DNA of 62,127 nucleotides, from the NCBI RefSeq assembly GCF_016583835.1, contig NZ_NRRW01000020.1, positions 1 to 62,127 on the forward strand. Reading direction: 5' to 3'. This DNA comes from Thiococcus pfennigii (lineage in GTDB: Bacteria > Pseudomonadota > Gammaproteobacteria > Chromatiales > Chromatiaceae). This document shows, piece by piece, positions 17,785-26,721 of the stretch. The stretch's first letter is position 1. Each line of letters begins with the position of its first letter. The notes beneath the pieces were generated by a model. The model searched no databases. It was not told the DNA's origin and saw only the letters and a program-made list of their open reading frames with translations. The position numbers were made by a program, and so were the translations under genes.

Positions 17785-18990
17785 ATGAACCCAGTCAATC
17801 CAGATGCGCAGGCGTCGTTGCGTCTCTCCCTGCCCCCGGCCGAGGAGATCGCCGAGGAGATCAAGGTCCAGGTCAAGACCCAGACCGACCCGGACGCGAC
17901 CCTCGACGACCCGGCCCTCGTCGAGATGGCCGAGGCCTTCGTCGCCGATGTGCTCGCCGCGACGGGGGCCGAGCAAGTCGAGCACCGCCATCGCCAGGCG
18001 GTCGACGAGATGGGCCTGGACGTCCAGCGCCAGGCCGCCCATCGCAGCAAGATGCTCGAGGCGCCGATCCGCCAGCTCGCCCACCAAGGGGATGAGGGAG
18101 GGCCTGTCGCCCGCTCGCTGGTCGATCTGCGCACGCGGATGCAGGACCTCGATCCCCAGCGGCACAACCTGAGCCGCGACGGGCTGACCCGGCTCCTCGG
18201 CCTGATCCCGGGCATCGGCTCGCCCCTGCAACGCTATTTTCACAAGTTCGAGACGGCCCAGGGGGCGCTCGATGCCATCCTCAAGGACCTGGACGCCGGC
18301 AAGGAGATGTTGCGGCGCGACAACGTCAGCCTGAGCGACGATCAGGAATCCTTGCGGGCGAGCCTCGAGCAGCTGCGCCGCCAGATCGGGCTCGGTCGCC
18401 TCATCGACCGGCGCCTCGTCGAGGAGGCCGAAGGGCTCGCCCCGGATGACCCGCGGCGGCGGTTCATCGAGGAAGAGCTGCTGTTCCCGTTGCGCCAGCG
18501 GGTCCTGGATCTCCAGCAGCAGCTGACCGTCAGCCAGCAGGGCATCCTGGCCCTGGAGGTGGTCATCCGCAACAACCGCGAGCTGATGCGCGGCGTGGAT
18601 CGGGCGATCAATGTGACCGTCTCGGCGCTGAACGTGGCCGTCACGGTGGCGCTCGCCCTCGCCAACCAGCGGCTCGTGCTGGATCGGGTCGAGGCCCTGA
18701 ACACGACCACCTCGACCCTGATCGCCGGTACCGCCAACGCCCTGCGCACCCAGGGGGTCGAGATCCAGAATCGGGCCGCGTCGACGGTGCTGGACATGGC
18801 GCAGCTGGAGCAGGCCTTCGCCGACGTGATCGGCGCGATCGACGAGGTCTCGCGCTATCGCCGCGAGGCCCTACCGCGCCTCGATGCGCAGATCGATCGC
18901 CTGGAGGCCCTGGCCGCCGAGGGCGATGCCGCGATCCGCCGGCTCGACGAGGGCAACGCCGCCGAGGCGACGCGGGCCATCTCCCGCTGA
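17785..18990 (+). CDS. TelA/KlaA-family toxic anion resistance protein
   Basis: 401 residues, matching the TelA family (PF05816 type): an acidic N-terminal tail (about 1-50), then almost entirely long helices. Landmarks: LARSLVDLRTRMQDLDP, LLGLIPGIGSPLQRYFHKFETAQ, DALDAILKDLDAGKE-like segment, LQQQLTVSQQGILALEVVIRNN and ALANQRLVLDRVEALNTTTS. TelA is linked to tellurite and antimicrobial-peptide tolerance; the mechanism is unknown. ATG 17785 has GAGGA 7 bases upstream. Flanked by a membrane/coiled-coil gene and terC, forming an envelope-stress-like trio. Confidence 0.88.
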   Translation: MNPVNPDAQASLRLSLPPAEEIAEEIKVQVKTQTDPDATLDDPALVEMAEAFVADVLAATGAEQVEHRHRQAVDEMGLDVQRQAAHRSKMLEAPIRQLAHQGDEGGPVARSLVDLRTRMQDLDPQRHNLSRDGLTRLLGLIPGIGSPLQRYFHKFETAQGALDAILKDLDAGKEMLRRDNVSLSDDQESLRASLEQLRRQIGLGRLIDRRLVEEAEGLAPDDPRRRFIEEELLFPLRQRVLDLQQQLTVSQQGILALEVVIRNNRELMRGVDRAINVTVSALNVAVTVALALANQRLVLDRVEALNTTTSTLIAGTANALRTQGVEIQNRAASTVLDMAQLEQAFADVIGAIDEVSRYRREALPRLDAQIDRLEALAAEGDAAIRRLDEGNAAEATRAISR

Positions 18991-19127
18991 ATTCAACCCT
19001 TGCCCTCCTCGGGCGCAGCCTCTACTATCCGCCGCGCTTCGCCGGGGACCCTTGGATTTCCGGTCCTCCGGCTCGACCCCCACCCGCCTCGCAAGCACCA
19101 ACCACTCGGTCAATCGAGAGACGTGCC

Positions 19128-20153
19128 ATGGCCCACTTCGGCTTTCCGCTGGAAACCATCCTGATCTTCTTCGCGGTGATCGGCCTCTCGGTCTTCATGG
19201 ACCTGTTCGCCCATCGGCGGACGCAGGAGATCTCCGTGCTCGATGCCAGCCTCTGGACTGGCTTTTGGGTCGCCCTGGCCCTCGCCTTCTACGGCTACCT
19301 CTGGGTGCGTTTCGATCGGGAGTGGGCCGACCTCTACCTCGCCGGCTTTGCGCTGGAGAAGTCGCTGTCGATCGACAACCTGATGGTCTTCATGGCGATC
19401 TTCGCCTCGTTCGGCATCAAGGGCGCCCTGCAGCACCGCATCCTCTACTGGGGCATCATCGGCGCGCTCGTGTTTCGCGCGATCTTCGTCGCCGCGGGCA
19501 CCAGCCTCTTCCTGCTCACCCCCTGGGTCGGCCTGTTGTTCGCGGCCGTCGTCGCCTGGTCGGGCTGGAAGATGCTCACGGCCGACAAGTCCGACGAGGC
19601 GATCCACGACTATTCCGATCACTGGTCGGTGCGTCTCGCCGAGAAGGTCGTGCCCATCTTCCCCCGCCTGCATGCCGAGCGCTTCTTCGTCACCCGGATG
19701 ATCGCGAAGGACCTGGTCAAGGCCGACCCCTCGCTGCGCCTGCCCCGGGATGCGGCCCTGTTCGCGACCCCGGCGTTCCTGTGCCTGCTGACGATCGAGA
19801 CCTCGGACGTGATGTTCGCCTTCGACTCGGTCCCGGCCGTGATCGCGGTGACGCAGGAGCCGCTGCTCGTCTACGCGGCGATGATCTTCGCGATCCTGGG
19901 CCTGCGCTCGCTCTACTTCGTGCTGGCGGCCCTGACCCGCTATCTGGTGCACCTGGAGAAGGCCGTGATCGCGCTGCTCTTCTTCATCGCCTTCAAGCTG
20001 ACGCTGCAATCGGGTGAGCACCTCTTCGGCTGGGACTTCCTGCACATCTCGCCGACCGCGAGCCTGATGGTCGTGATCGGCACGCTGACGGTCGGCGTCG
20101 TTGCGTCCTTCATCTGGCCCGAGCAGCGGGATACCCCTTCGGATGCCGCCTGA
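19128..20153 (+). CDS. TerC-family integral membrane protein
   Basis: 341-residue polytopic membrane protein of the TerC (tellurium resistance/metal export) family. Core motifs: LALAFYGYLWV, the conserved FALEKSLSIDNLMVF with acidic residues in the membrane, and IETSDVMFAFDSVPAVIAVT. About eight to nine helices. TerC proteins export Mn2+ or assist folding of metalloproteins at the membrane. GAGAGACG lies just ahead of ATG 19128. A 10-bp hairpin 51 bases after the stop likely ends the transcript. Confidence 0.93.
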   Translation: MAHFGFPLETILIFFAVIGLSVFMDLFAHRRTQEISVLDASLWTGFWVALALAFYGYLWVRFDREWADLYLAGFALEKSLSIDNLMVFMAIFASFGIKGALQHRILYWGIIGALVFRAIFVAAGTSLFLLTPWVGLLFAAVVAWSGWKMLTADKSDEAIHDYSDHWSVRLAEKVVPIFPRLHAERFFVTRMIAKDLVKADPSLRLPRDAALFATPAFLCLLTIETSDVMFAFDSVPAVIAVTQEPLLVYAAMIFAILGLRSLYFVLAALTRYLVHLEKAVIALLFFIAFKLTLQSGEHLFGWDFLHISPTASLMVVIGTLTVGVVASFIWPEQRDTPSDAA

Positions 20154-20204
20154 TCATCGAACGGCGCGGGGTGCTCCCGCGCGCGACGACAGACCCGGCC
20201 GCCA

Positions 20205-20233
20205 CCAGAGACCATCCCTTCCTTGGTCTCTGG
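20205..20233 (+). terminator. Hairpin after terC
   Basis: Perfect 10-bp stem CCAGAGACCA (20205-20214) with TGGTCTCTGG (20224-20233) and a 9-nt loop, in the intergenic region that separates the metabolic part of the window from the polysaccharide locus. No T-run. Confidence 0.5.
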
Positions 20234-20379
20234 CACGATGGGGCTCGTCTCAACACCGATCCGATCTGGCGGGTTCCGGCTGGCGCCCGGATCTGCGCGC
20301 GACCACCCCTCCGATCACGTGGCGCGCAGGCTTGTCGTGTACCGCTGCCGCGTGAGGGCGTCGGATCAGCAATTTGAAA

Positions 20380-20407
20380 TTGCCGCCCTTGTCCGCACCT
20401 CTATAAT
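20380..20407 (+). promoter_or_regulatory. Candidate sigma-70 promoter of the polysaccharide locus
   Basis: TTGCCG (20380-20385) and a consensus TATAAT (20402-20407) with a 16-bp spacer, in a locally AT-rich stretch. It would give a leader of about 270 bases before the first polysaccharide gene at 20685, long enough for regulation. The rest of the 20234-20684 interval shows no gene. Confidence 0.4.
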
Positions 20408-20684
20408 ATTTACGCGAATCCGTGAATCCAGCGCGCTGTCCGTGAAGTGCGGTTTTCGCTAGTGGCGCGATCAAGCGCATGAAAAATCAAGGAGATTCTG
20501 GTGTCTCTCCTGTACTCTGCGCCCTGGAATCTGCTCGGAAGCCGATGCTTCAACCTCCGGTCACTATGGTGACATTGAAGGATGCAGGCCGATCCGTGCG
20601 GTCTTCCGCCAGCGCGGCCCGAGGTGAGTCGAACGGATAAGCGGACCACGGAGAGCTCCGAAGGAGCCGGCGAGGTTGACGACC

Positions 20685-22082
20685 ATGTTCAGGATATTTC
20701 GACATTACATCCCCAAAGATATCGTATTTTTGGGTGTAGCCGAAGCTGCAATCTTCCTTCTATCGGCGTATCTCGGGGTTCGGCTGGGCCTTTTCGTTCT
20801 GGATGGTGGAGCCACGTTGGCGATGGAGCCGCTGTCCCCCCGTGCGCTCCTATTCGCCGCCGTAATGCTCATCGCGATGAGCGCCATGGGTCTCTACGAG
20901 CGCGACTTGCGTGTGAGTACCGGCGCGACGCTGTTGCGCATCGTGCTGAGCTTCGCGATTGGCGCCCTGCTCGTGGCGTTGCTGATGCAAGTTCAACCGG
21001 AACTGTTCGCGAGCGCTGGCGCCCTCGCGATATCGATGGCGGGTGCCTTTATGGCGGTGTTGGCGGCGCGACTGGTGTTCGTCAAACTGAGCGACGCCGA
21101 GCGATTCCGAAAGCGTATCCTGGTGCTGGGCGCTGGGCAGTCCGCACAGGAGATCGCCAATCTCAAGCGCAAGACCGATTGGCGCGGGATGACCCTCGTG
21201 GGTTTTGTCGCGATCGAGGATGCCGAGCCGGCGATAGGGCCTTCGCGACTGGTCCCGATGGAGGCAGGTGTCGCAGATCTGGCGCGAGAGCATCGAATCG
21301 ACGAGATCGTTGTCGCGATGGATGACCGGCGGGCACGACTTCCGGTCGCCGCGCTTGTGCAATGCAAACTGCTCGGGATCAAGATAAGCGACACGACTCA
21401 ATTTCTCGAGCGAACGAACCGGAAGATCGCCATCGATGCGCTGCGTCCGAGCGACATCTTCTTTTCCGACGGTTTCTCGAAGCATGTCTTCCAAAGCCGC
21501 ACCAAGCGCATCTTCGACGTCCTGGTGAGTTTGGTGGCACTGCTGCCGGCACTTCCTATCATGGCCTTGACGGCAGTGGCTATCCGTCTCGAGGGGCACG
21601 CCGGCGAGCCAATCCTCTACCGACAAACCCGTGTGGGGAAGAACGGCCGACACTTCGAGTTGCTGAAGTTCAGGAGCATGCGCGTCGATGCGGAGGGGGA
21701 TGGCGTTGCGCGCTGGGCGGTCGCCAATGACGATCGGATCACGAGGACTGGACGTATCATCCGCAGGTTGCGCATTGACGAATTGCCGCAACTATTCAAC
21801 GTGCTGCGCAACGAGATGAGCTTCGTGGGGCCGCGTCCCGAGCGCCCGCAGTTTGTGGAGGACCTGCAAGAGAAGATGCCTTATTATGCACTTCGTCACC
21901 AGGTCAATCCCGGAATTACCGGCTGGGCGCAAGTTCGGTATCCCTACGGGGCATCGGAGAAGGACGCGAAGGAAAAGCTGCAATACGACCTATACTACAT
22001 CAAGAACTATAGCGTTTTTCTCGATCTCATGATCCTGTTTCAAACGGTGCAGGTCGTTCTGTGGGGCAAGGGCGTGCGTTGA
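20685..22082 (+). CDS. Initiating sugar-phosphate transferase (EpsB-like, XrtA/PEP-CTERM associated)
   Basis: Polyprenyl-phosphate glycosylphosphotransferase that starts repeat-unit assembly by moving a sugar-1-phosphate onto undecaprenyl phosphate. 465 residues from ATG 20685 (GAGG 9 bases upstream; an in-frame TTG lies 9 bases earlier). N-terminal half: four to five membrane helices, then a nucleotide-binding-like domain (RKRILVLGAGQSAQEIA). C-terminal bacterial sugar transferase domain: KRIFDVLVSLVALLPALP, GEPILYRQTRVGKNG, FELLKFRSM, LRIDELPQLFNVLRNEMSFVGPRPERP and ITGWAQVRYPYG. The overall layout matches the type found with exosortase (XrtA) loci. First gene of the locus. Confidence 0.9.
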   Translation: MFRIFRHYIPKDIVFLGVAEAAIFLLSAYLGVRLGLFVLDGGATLAMEPLSPRALLFAAVMLIAMSAMGLYERDLRVSTGATLLRIVLSFAIGALLVALLMQVQPELFASAGALAISMAGAFMAVLAARLVFVKLSDAERFRKRILVLGAGQSAQEIANLKRKTDWRGMTLVGFVAIEDAEPAIGPSRLVPMEAGVADLAREHRIDEIVVAMDDRRARLPVAALVQCKLLGIKISDTTQFLERTNRKIAIDALRPSDIFFSDGFSKHVFQSRTKRIFDVLVSLVALLPALPIMALTAVAIRLEGHAGEPILYRQTRVGKNGRHFELLKFRSMRVDAEGDGVARWAVANDDRITRTGRIIRRLRIDELPQLFNVLRNEMSFVGPRPERPQFVEDLQEKMPYYALRHQVNPGITGWAQVRYPYGASEKDAKEKLQYDLYYIKNYSVFLDLMILFQTVQVVLWGKGVR

Positions 22083-22282
22083 GCGGTGATGGATCCTTGT
22101 GGACTAAAATGGTGGGTTCGGACTCCGATTACCTGACTTCGTTCACTAGAACCCGTTAAAATGATCCTCAATCCGTGAACTGAATGGCAAGACGATTGTG
22201 TTTCGCGGCATGAAGGGCGGGTCGGTGTCGCGGGTATTGACCGGGTGAAGACACTAAGCGCCGGCGCCGCGGTGGCCCTGTA

Positions 22283-22435
22283 GGGAAGCTCGAGAAATTT
22301 GCCATCCGGGCAATCTTTCGAGACGCGACGCGAAAATGCGGTTTCCGCTTCGCTTCAGTTTCAGTCGCTTGGGCGACTGGGAATGGCGGGGCCTCTTTGC
22401 CCCGCGGCGGGCACCTTGAATTTTTCAGCGTGCCC
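22283..22435. repeat. 150-bp multi-hairpin repeat (family R1), copy B
   Basis: Contains, in order, the nested palindromes of the family: ATTTGCCATCCGGGCAATCT, a GCGAAAATGC/TTCCGCTTCGC segment, AGTCGCTTGGGCGACT, GCGGGGCCTCTTTGCCCCGC and GGCACCTTGAATTTTTCA..GTGCC. Compare copies at 33851-34000 and 34909-35058. Confidence 0.8.
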
Positions 22436-22544
22436 TGTATTGGCCCGCCGCGGCCTGCGGGGCGCGTTTTTCTCGGCGCCGGACAATAGGGGTCCGCCGC
22501 GCCCGGGCGCGGTACCTGCATCCCCGGGCCGGGGCCGCTCGGGA

Positions 22545-23170
22545 GTCGGCGGGTTGGGCGTAGAGGCGCTGGAAGAGCGCGACGACCGAGCGCTGCCCGG
22601 GCGAAGGCGAGCTCGAGCCGCCGCCCGCCCCCGTATGGATCAGTCGCGCGGCCCGGCACATCGACTCCTGCATGACGGTACGGCTGAGTGGACGCTTGGC
22701 CCGACGGCGTGGTGGGGCCTGGCGCCGAGCAGTCCGTTCTGCCCGATTCAGCGCAGGATGTTGTAGGCGAGTACGGTGGCGGCGATGATCCGCGCATTGG
22801 TGCGCGGACTCCCCCGAGGGCCGTCCGCTCGATGTAGAGATCGGTCTTGAACTCCCTGTGGAACTGCTCCGAGGTTCGGCGGACAGGGCGATGATCGTCT
22901 CCCCGTCGTACTCTGGACTCATCCGCGAGCCTTGGATCTCGACGTCGGGCACCAGCAGGCGTTGGCCGTCTTTGTCGATGATGCGCTCGGTGGCGCGCAT
23001 CACCCGGCGCAAGGGATGGGCTTAGCCGGCATGGGTCCGCGTCTCGCCCCCCCCTCGAACTGACCACGTCAAGACCCGGTAGTCGCCTCGAAGTCGCGCT
23101 TGCCCAGCCACAGCAGGGCCGCATAGCTCGCGAGAATGTCTGACGTCGTCAAGCCGAGGCGGATCTCCTG
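22545..23170 (-). pseudogene. Decayed IS1380-family transposase
   Basis: Reading leftward, pieces of an IS1380 transposase appear in successive frames. These are LASYAALLWLGKRDFEA, then RATERIIDKDGQRLLVPDVE, then (after a frame switch) SEQFHREFKTDLYIERT, then RTVMQESMCRAARLIHTG and VVALFQRLY. These correspond in order to conserved middle and C-terminal segments of the family. At least three frame disruptions, so non-functional. Part of the insertion debris between the sugar transferase and the deacetylase. Confidence 0.7.
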
Positions 23171-23283
23171 CCTCGCGCACCCACTGCTACACCGTAACGT
23201 GCACGTGACAGGCCGGGCCGCTGGGGACTACTATTGGTCCCATCAATATGGAATGGACTTCGACCTGCGCCACCTCATCCATG

Positions 23284-24290
23284 TGCCATAGCGACCACGA
23301 TCTGCGACAGTTCGACGCCGAGCGCCTCGCGCCGCTGACGGAGAGGCCGTTGCGGGTGGTCTCAGAGAAGCCGCTGCTGGATCTGAAGGCGGCGCGCGAG
23401 CGGCTCAACCGCAGCACTCGTAACGGATCGTGTGCCGCGAGCAGGCGGGTGCTATGTGAGCGGATGCGAGAGGCGGCGTTCGGGGACGAAGCAAAGGCGC
23501 CCGAGGTGGAGGCGGCCGAGGAGGCAGAGGCAGCCGCCGGTGAGTCGCAAGCGCGGCCCAAGGAGGAGTGCCGGGAGCAGAAGACGTGCTCGCGCACCCA
23601 ACGTCTGGGCGCGGGCCTGCGTCCGGGGGTGACCCGCACGCGCACGCTGCTGGTCGATGCCGAGGTGATCCACGGCCAGTCGTGCTGCGCGCTACAAGGG
23701 CAGCTCCAGCCATTGCACGCGCAGGCCTACATCGGCCGATACGAAAACGATGCGGTGGTGCGCGCGACAGGACAGGGGCTGCTGCTGCGCCAGACAAAGC
23801 ACATCCGTATCGATAACGTAGCAGTGCGCCTGCGCGTATCTCATCTGCGCTGGGCCCGGGCGGCGCGAGCCGGAATAGGGCTGGCGGGTCAAGCTGGACG
23901 AATGGCATCTCGCCGGTCCCGGCCTGGTAACCTTCATGGTCGCGTTGGCGCAGCGCCAACGGGTCTCGTGGGTTCGCACCCGGGACTCTCTACTCGGTGG
24001 CTGGGGACTGTCGCTGAGCACAGCAATGATCAACTCGTGTCTGCACGAAGCCGCTCGGGCCGTGGTGGACCGCGAGATCATTGCCGGCCTGCGCGCGCTC
24101 GTTCTGGTGCGTACCGACGATGCGATCTGGCTCCAGCAGGGCGAGGCGCTGCTGGCCGTAAGTCTTCACCAGCGCACCAAGGTCTTGTTTCTCATCGGGC
24201 GGTGCCTGCGGGCGGTCGTGGCGCAGTGGTCGGGCGAGGTGTTCAGACTGCCGCCAACGCCGAAAAAAGGTCGCGCAATGGGATTTGAAC
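23284..24290 (+). pseudogene. Decayed IS66-like transposase (first)
   Basis: Fragments of an IS66-type TnpC in several frames: PLLDLKAARERLNRSTRNGS (the N-terminal basic region), DAEVIHGQSCCALQGQLQPL (zinc-finger-like segment), and, from ATG 23936, RDSLLGGWGLSLSTAMINSC with DREIIAGLRALVLVRTDDAIW. The last corresponds to the first catalytic Asp region (DETsW in intact copies, here RTDDAIW). The second half of the transposase is missing. Non-functional. Confidence 0.55.
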
Positions 24291-24299
24291 TGGGAGATC

Positions 24300-24934
24300 C
24301 AGCCCCATGTACGCGACAGTTGCGGCTCGTAACTAAGGGGGTTGAACGTAACGTGCGCCATTGACCGGAAGGACTGCCGAAAGCACGAAGTAAGCGGCTG
24401 ATTGTGAAGGGTATTCGCGTCGGCGCCCTAACATCATGGCGTGCCTTGGTCGCAGCCATGATCTAGGCCTAATTGACCCCCTGGCGACTGGCAGAATTGC
24501 TTGCAAGGCGGTCGAGTGGCGATGAAGAACTTCGGTCTGCCTTCTTCCGCGCAATTTTCGGTGCCGCGCTCTTCGGGCGGAGACGTGCCGTCTCGAGCTC
24601 CGCAAGGTATCGATCTTGCAGGTGAGAATGCCTCGACGAGGCCAGCGATGCTTCAGCGCATACGGGCCACGTCGGGGGCGACCGCCCAGTTCCCTCGCTA
24701 GCTCGCATCTCACAGGGTGGTGGAGCCAAGAACCCACGGCGCAGCTGCTTCAGCCCTCTCATACTGGGTTGAATCGGCCGATTGAAATGCCGGTAGATCC
24801 GTGATTTTTGTGGCCCCCTTCGCGCTCGAGGACTCCCGGCCCTCGCGCAGGGTGCGTCTTCAGCAATCCTTTGCCACGCAGTTCGCGGCGTCAGGTTTGT
24901 GGCATTTTGATATTCCGTAGTCAAGCAGGGTACG
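24300..24934. other. Non-coding stretch before the deacetylase gene
   Basis: About 630 bases without a recognisable gene or transposase piece, between insertion debris and the deacetylase. A TGCCAC/GTGGCA inverted pair (24872-24877, 24899-24904) lies 31 bases before the next ORF but has no other support as an operator. Confidence 0.4.
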
Positions 24935-25828
24935 ATGATCCGCAACGCACTGACAGTTGATGTCGAGGACTATTTCCAAGTTGGAGCGTTCTCGACGCAC
25001 ATCCATCGCGCCGATTGGGACCGGTTCCCGTTGCGTGTGGAGCACAATACGCACAGGCTTCTTGACATCTTCTCCGAGTTCAATGTCAAGGCCACATTCT
25101 TCGTCCTCGGTTGGATCGCGGAACGGTGTCCGCGTTTGGTTAAAGAAATCGCAGAACGGGGCCATGAGATCGCGTGTCACGGTTACGCCCACCAAGAGAT
25201 CTATACTCAGACCTGCCGGGAGTTCCGGGCCGAAACGATTCGAGCCAAAGCGTGCCTGGAGGATCAGGCGCAACGTCCGGTCGTGGGCTATCGGGCAGCG
25301 AGTTATTCGATTACAGCGCGCTCTCTGTGGGCGTTAGACGTACTTGCGGAACTCGAGTTCTCGTACGACTCGAGCATTTTCCCTATCTATCACGACCGTT
25401 ACGGGATCCCGGGCGGCAGGAGATGGCCCTACGCGATGACGACGCCGAGCATGTCGCGACTCATTGAGTTCCCGCCATCCACGTTTGAGATCTTCGGCCA
25501 TCGACTTCCCATTGCCGGCGGGGGATATTTCCGGATCTATCCTTACGCCTTGACGCGCTTCGCTATTCGGCACATCAATCGCGCGAATCATATGCCCTGC
25601 AACTTCTACCTGCATCCCTGGGAGATTGACCCCGACCAACCCCGTATTCCGGCGAGTTGGCGATCGAAACTCCGTCACTACACGAATCTCGTACGTTGTG
25701 AGGCGCGGCTGCGTCGGCTGTTGTCTGACTTCGCCTTCGCCCCCGCGACCGATGTTCTCAGCGAATGCACCGTGGAAGAGGTACACGGACCGGTTGCTTC
25801 TCCAAAAGGCGTTGTAGCTGGCATTTAG
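24935..25828 (+). CDS. Polysaccharide deacetylase, XrtA/PEP-CTERM locus type
   Basis: NodB-fold deacetylase (297 residues) predicted to remove N-acetyl groups from an exopolysaccharide. Motif 1 ALTVDVEDYFQVGAF with the metal/catalytic Asp pair, motif 2 GHEIACHGYAHQEIY (HxxxH-type metal ligands), RAASYSI, and the C-terminal PCNFYLHPWEIDPDQPR. This belongs to the subfamily with a DUF3473 C-terminal region that accompanies exosortase loci. No signal peptide is evident. ATG 24935 follows GCAGGG by 7 bases. Confidence 0.92.
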   Translation: MIRNALTVDVEDYFQVGAFSTHIHRADWDRFPLRVEHNTHRLLDIFSEFNVKATFFVLGWIAERCPRLVKEIAERGHEIACHGYAHQEIYTQTCREFRAETIRAKACLEDQAQRPVVGYRAASYSITARSLWALDVLAELEFSYDSSIFPIYHDRYGIPGGRRWPYAMTTPSMSRLIEFPPSTFEIFGHRLPIAGGGYFRIYPYALTRFAIRHINRANHMPCNFYLHPWEIDPDQPRIPASWRSKLRHYTNLVRCEARLRRLLSDFAFAPATDVLSECTVEEVHGPVASPKGVVAGI

Positions 25829-25947
25829 ACACGAAAATTGACGCGCAGGTCCCAGTACGCGCCGATCCGTATCGGCCGCTGGGGTCCAATATGCTCTCGT
25901 ACAGAACTCAGGCGTTGACACTGACACTGACAGAAAGGCGAAAAGCG

Positions 25948-26718
25948 ATGAAGGTGGCGATTTTAGCGGGAGGGTTTGGGACCCGGCTTGCAGAGGAAAC
26001 CGAGATCAAGCCGAAGCCCATGGTTGAGATCGGTGGGCATCCGATGCTCTGGCACATCATGAAACACTATGCCCACTTTGGCTTCGACGAGTTCGTCATT
26101 GCGCTTGGCTATAAGGGAGAGCACATCAAGCGCTGGATGAAGGACTATTCCATGCTGAATGCCGACATGACTGTCGACACGCGGACGGGTGACATCCGGG
26201 TGCACGAACAGGAAAAGGTCGGCTGGGTCGTCGATTTGGTTGACACCGGGCTGAAAACCCTCACGGGTGGCCGGATCAAGCGGCTCAGGCCGTGGCTCGG
26301 TGAGAGCACCTTCATGCTGACCTGGGGCGACGGTGTCTCGGACGTCGATCTGGATGCACTCCTGGATTTCCATCGACGCCACGGAAAGCTGGCGACGCTA
26401 ACCGCCGTCAGGCCGCCCGCGCGCTACGGGCACCTCGGCTTCGAGGGCGAGAAGGTGACGGCCTTCACCGAGAAGCCGCAAACTGCGGAGGGCTGGATCA
26501 ACGGGGCGTTTTTCGTCCTCGAGCCAGGGGTCTTCGATTACATCGAAGGGGATGAAACCATGTTCGAGCATGATCCTCTGACAAACCTGGCACGGGATGG
26601 TCAGCTCTACGCCTACAAGCACTCGTCATTCTGGCAGTGTATGGATACTCTCCGGGAAAAGCATATACTGCAAACGCTGTGGGATACCGGAACCCCACCC
26701 TGGAAGCTCTGGAGTTAG
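25948..26718 (+). CDS. rfbF: Glucose-1-phosphate cytidylyltransferase
   Basis: Makes CDP-glucose from glucose 1-phosphate and CTP, the entry to CDP-linked dideoxy and branched-chain sugars. 256 residues, family length 257. Nucleotidyltransferase signature AILAGGFGTRLAEET, KPKPMVEIGG, metal site LTWGDGVSDVDLD, EKPQTAEGWINGAFFVLEP. ATG 25948 has AAAGGCG upstream; the open frame extends further left without family similarity. Four bases separate it from the epimerase gene. A CDP-glucose 4,6-dehydratase (rfbG) is not found in the window. Confidence 0.96.
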   Translation: MKVAILAGGFGTRLAEETEIKPKPMVEIGGHPMLWHIMKHYAHFGFDEFVIALGYKGEHIKRWMKDYSMLNADMTVDTRTGDIRVHEQEKVGWVVDLVDTGLKTLTGGRIKRLRPWLGESTFMLTWGDGVSDVDLDALLDFHRRHGKLATLTAVRPPARYGHLGFEGEKVTAFTEKPQTAEGWINGAFFVLEPGVFDYIEGDETMFEHDPLTNLARDGQLYAYKHSSFWQCMDTLREKHILQTLWDTGTPPWKLWS

Positions 26719-26721
26719 GAT

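Noticed and set aside
20230-20250. TGGCACGATGGGGCT as a sigma-54 promoter (-24/-12)
   Set aside because: The spacing from GG to GC is 9 instead of 10 and the TTGC half is missing; the -10/-35 pair at 20380 is a better candidate.
24872-24904. TGCCAC/GTGGCA inverted pair as an operator for the deacetylase gene
   Set aside because: Only six bases per arm with a 21-base gap; such pairs are expected by chance and nothing else supports it.
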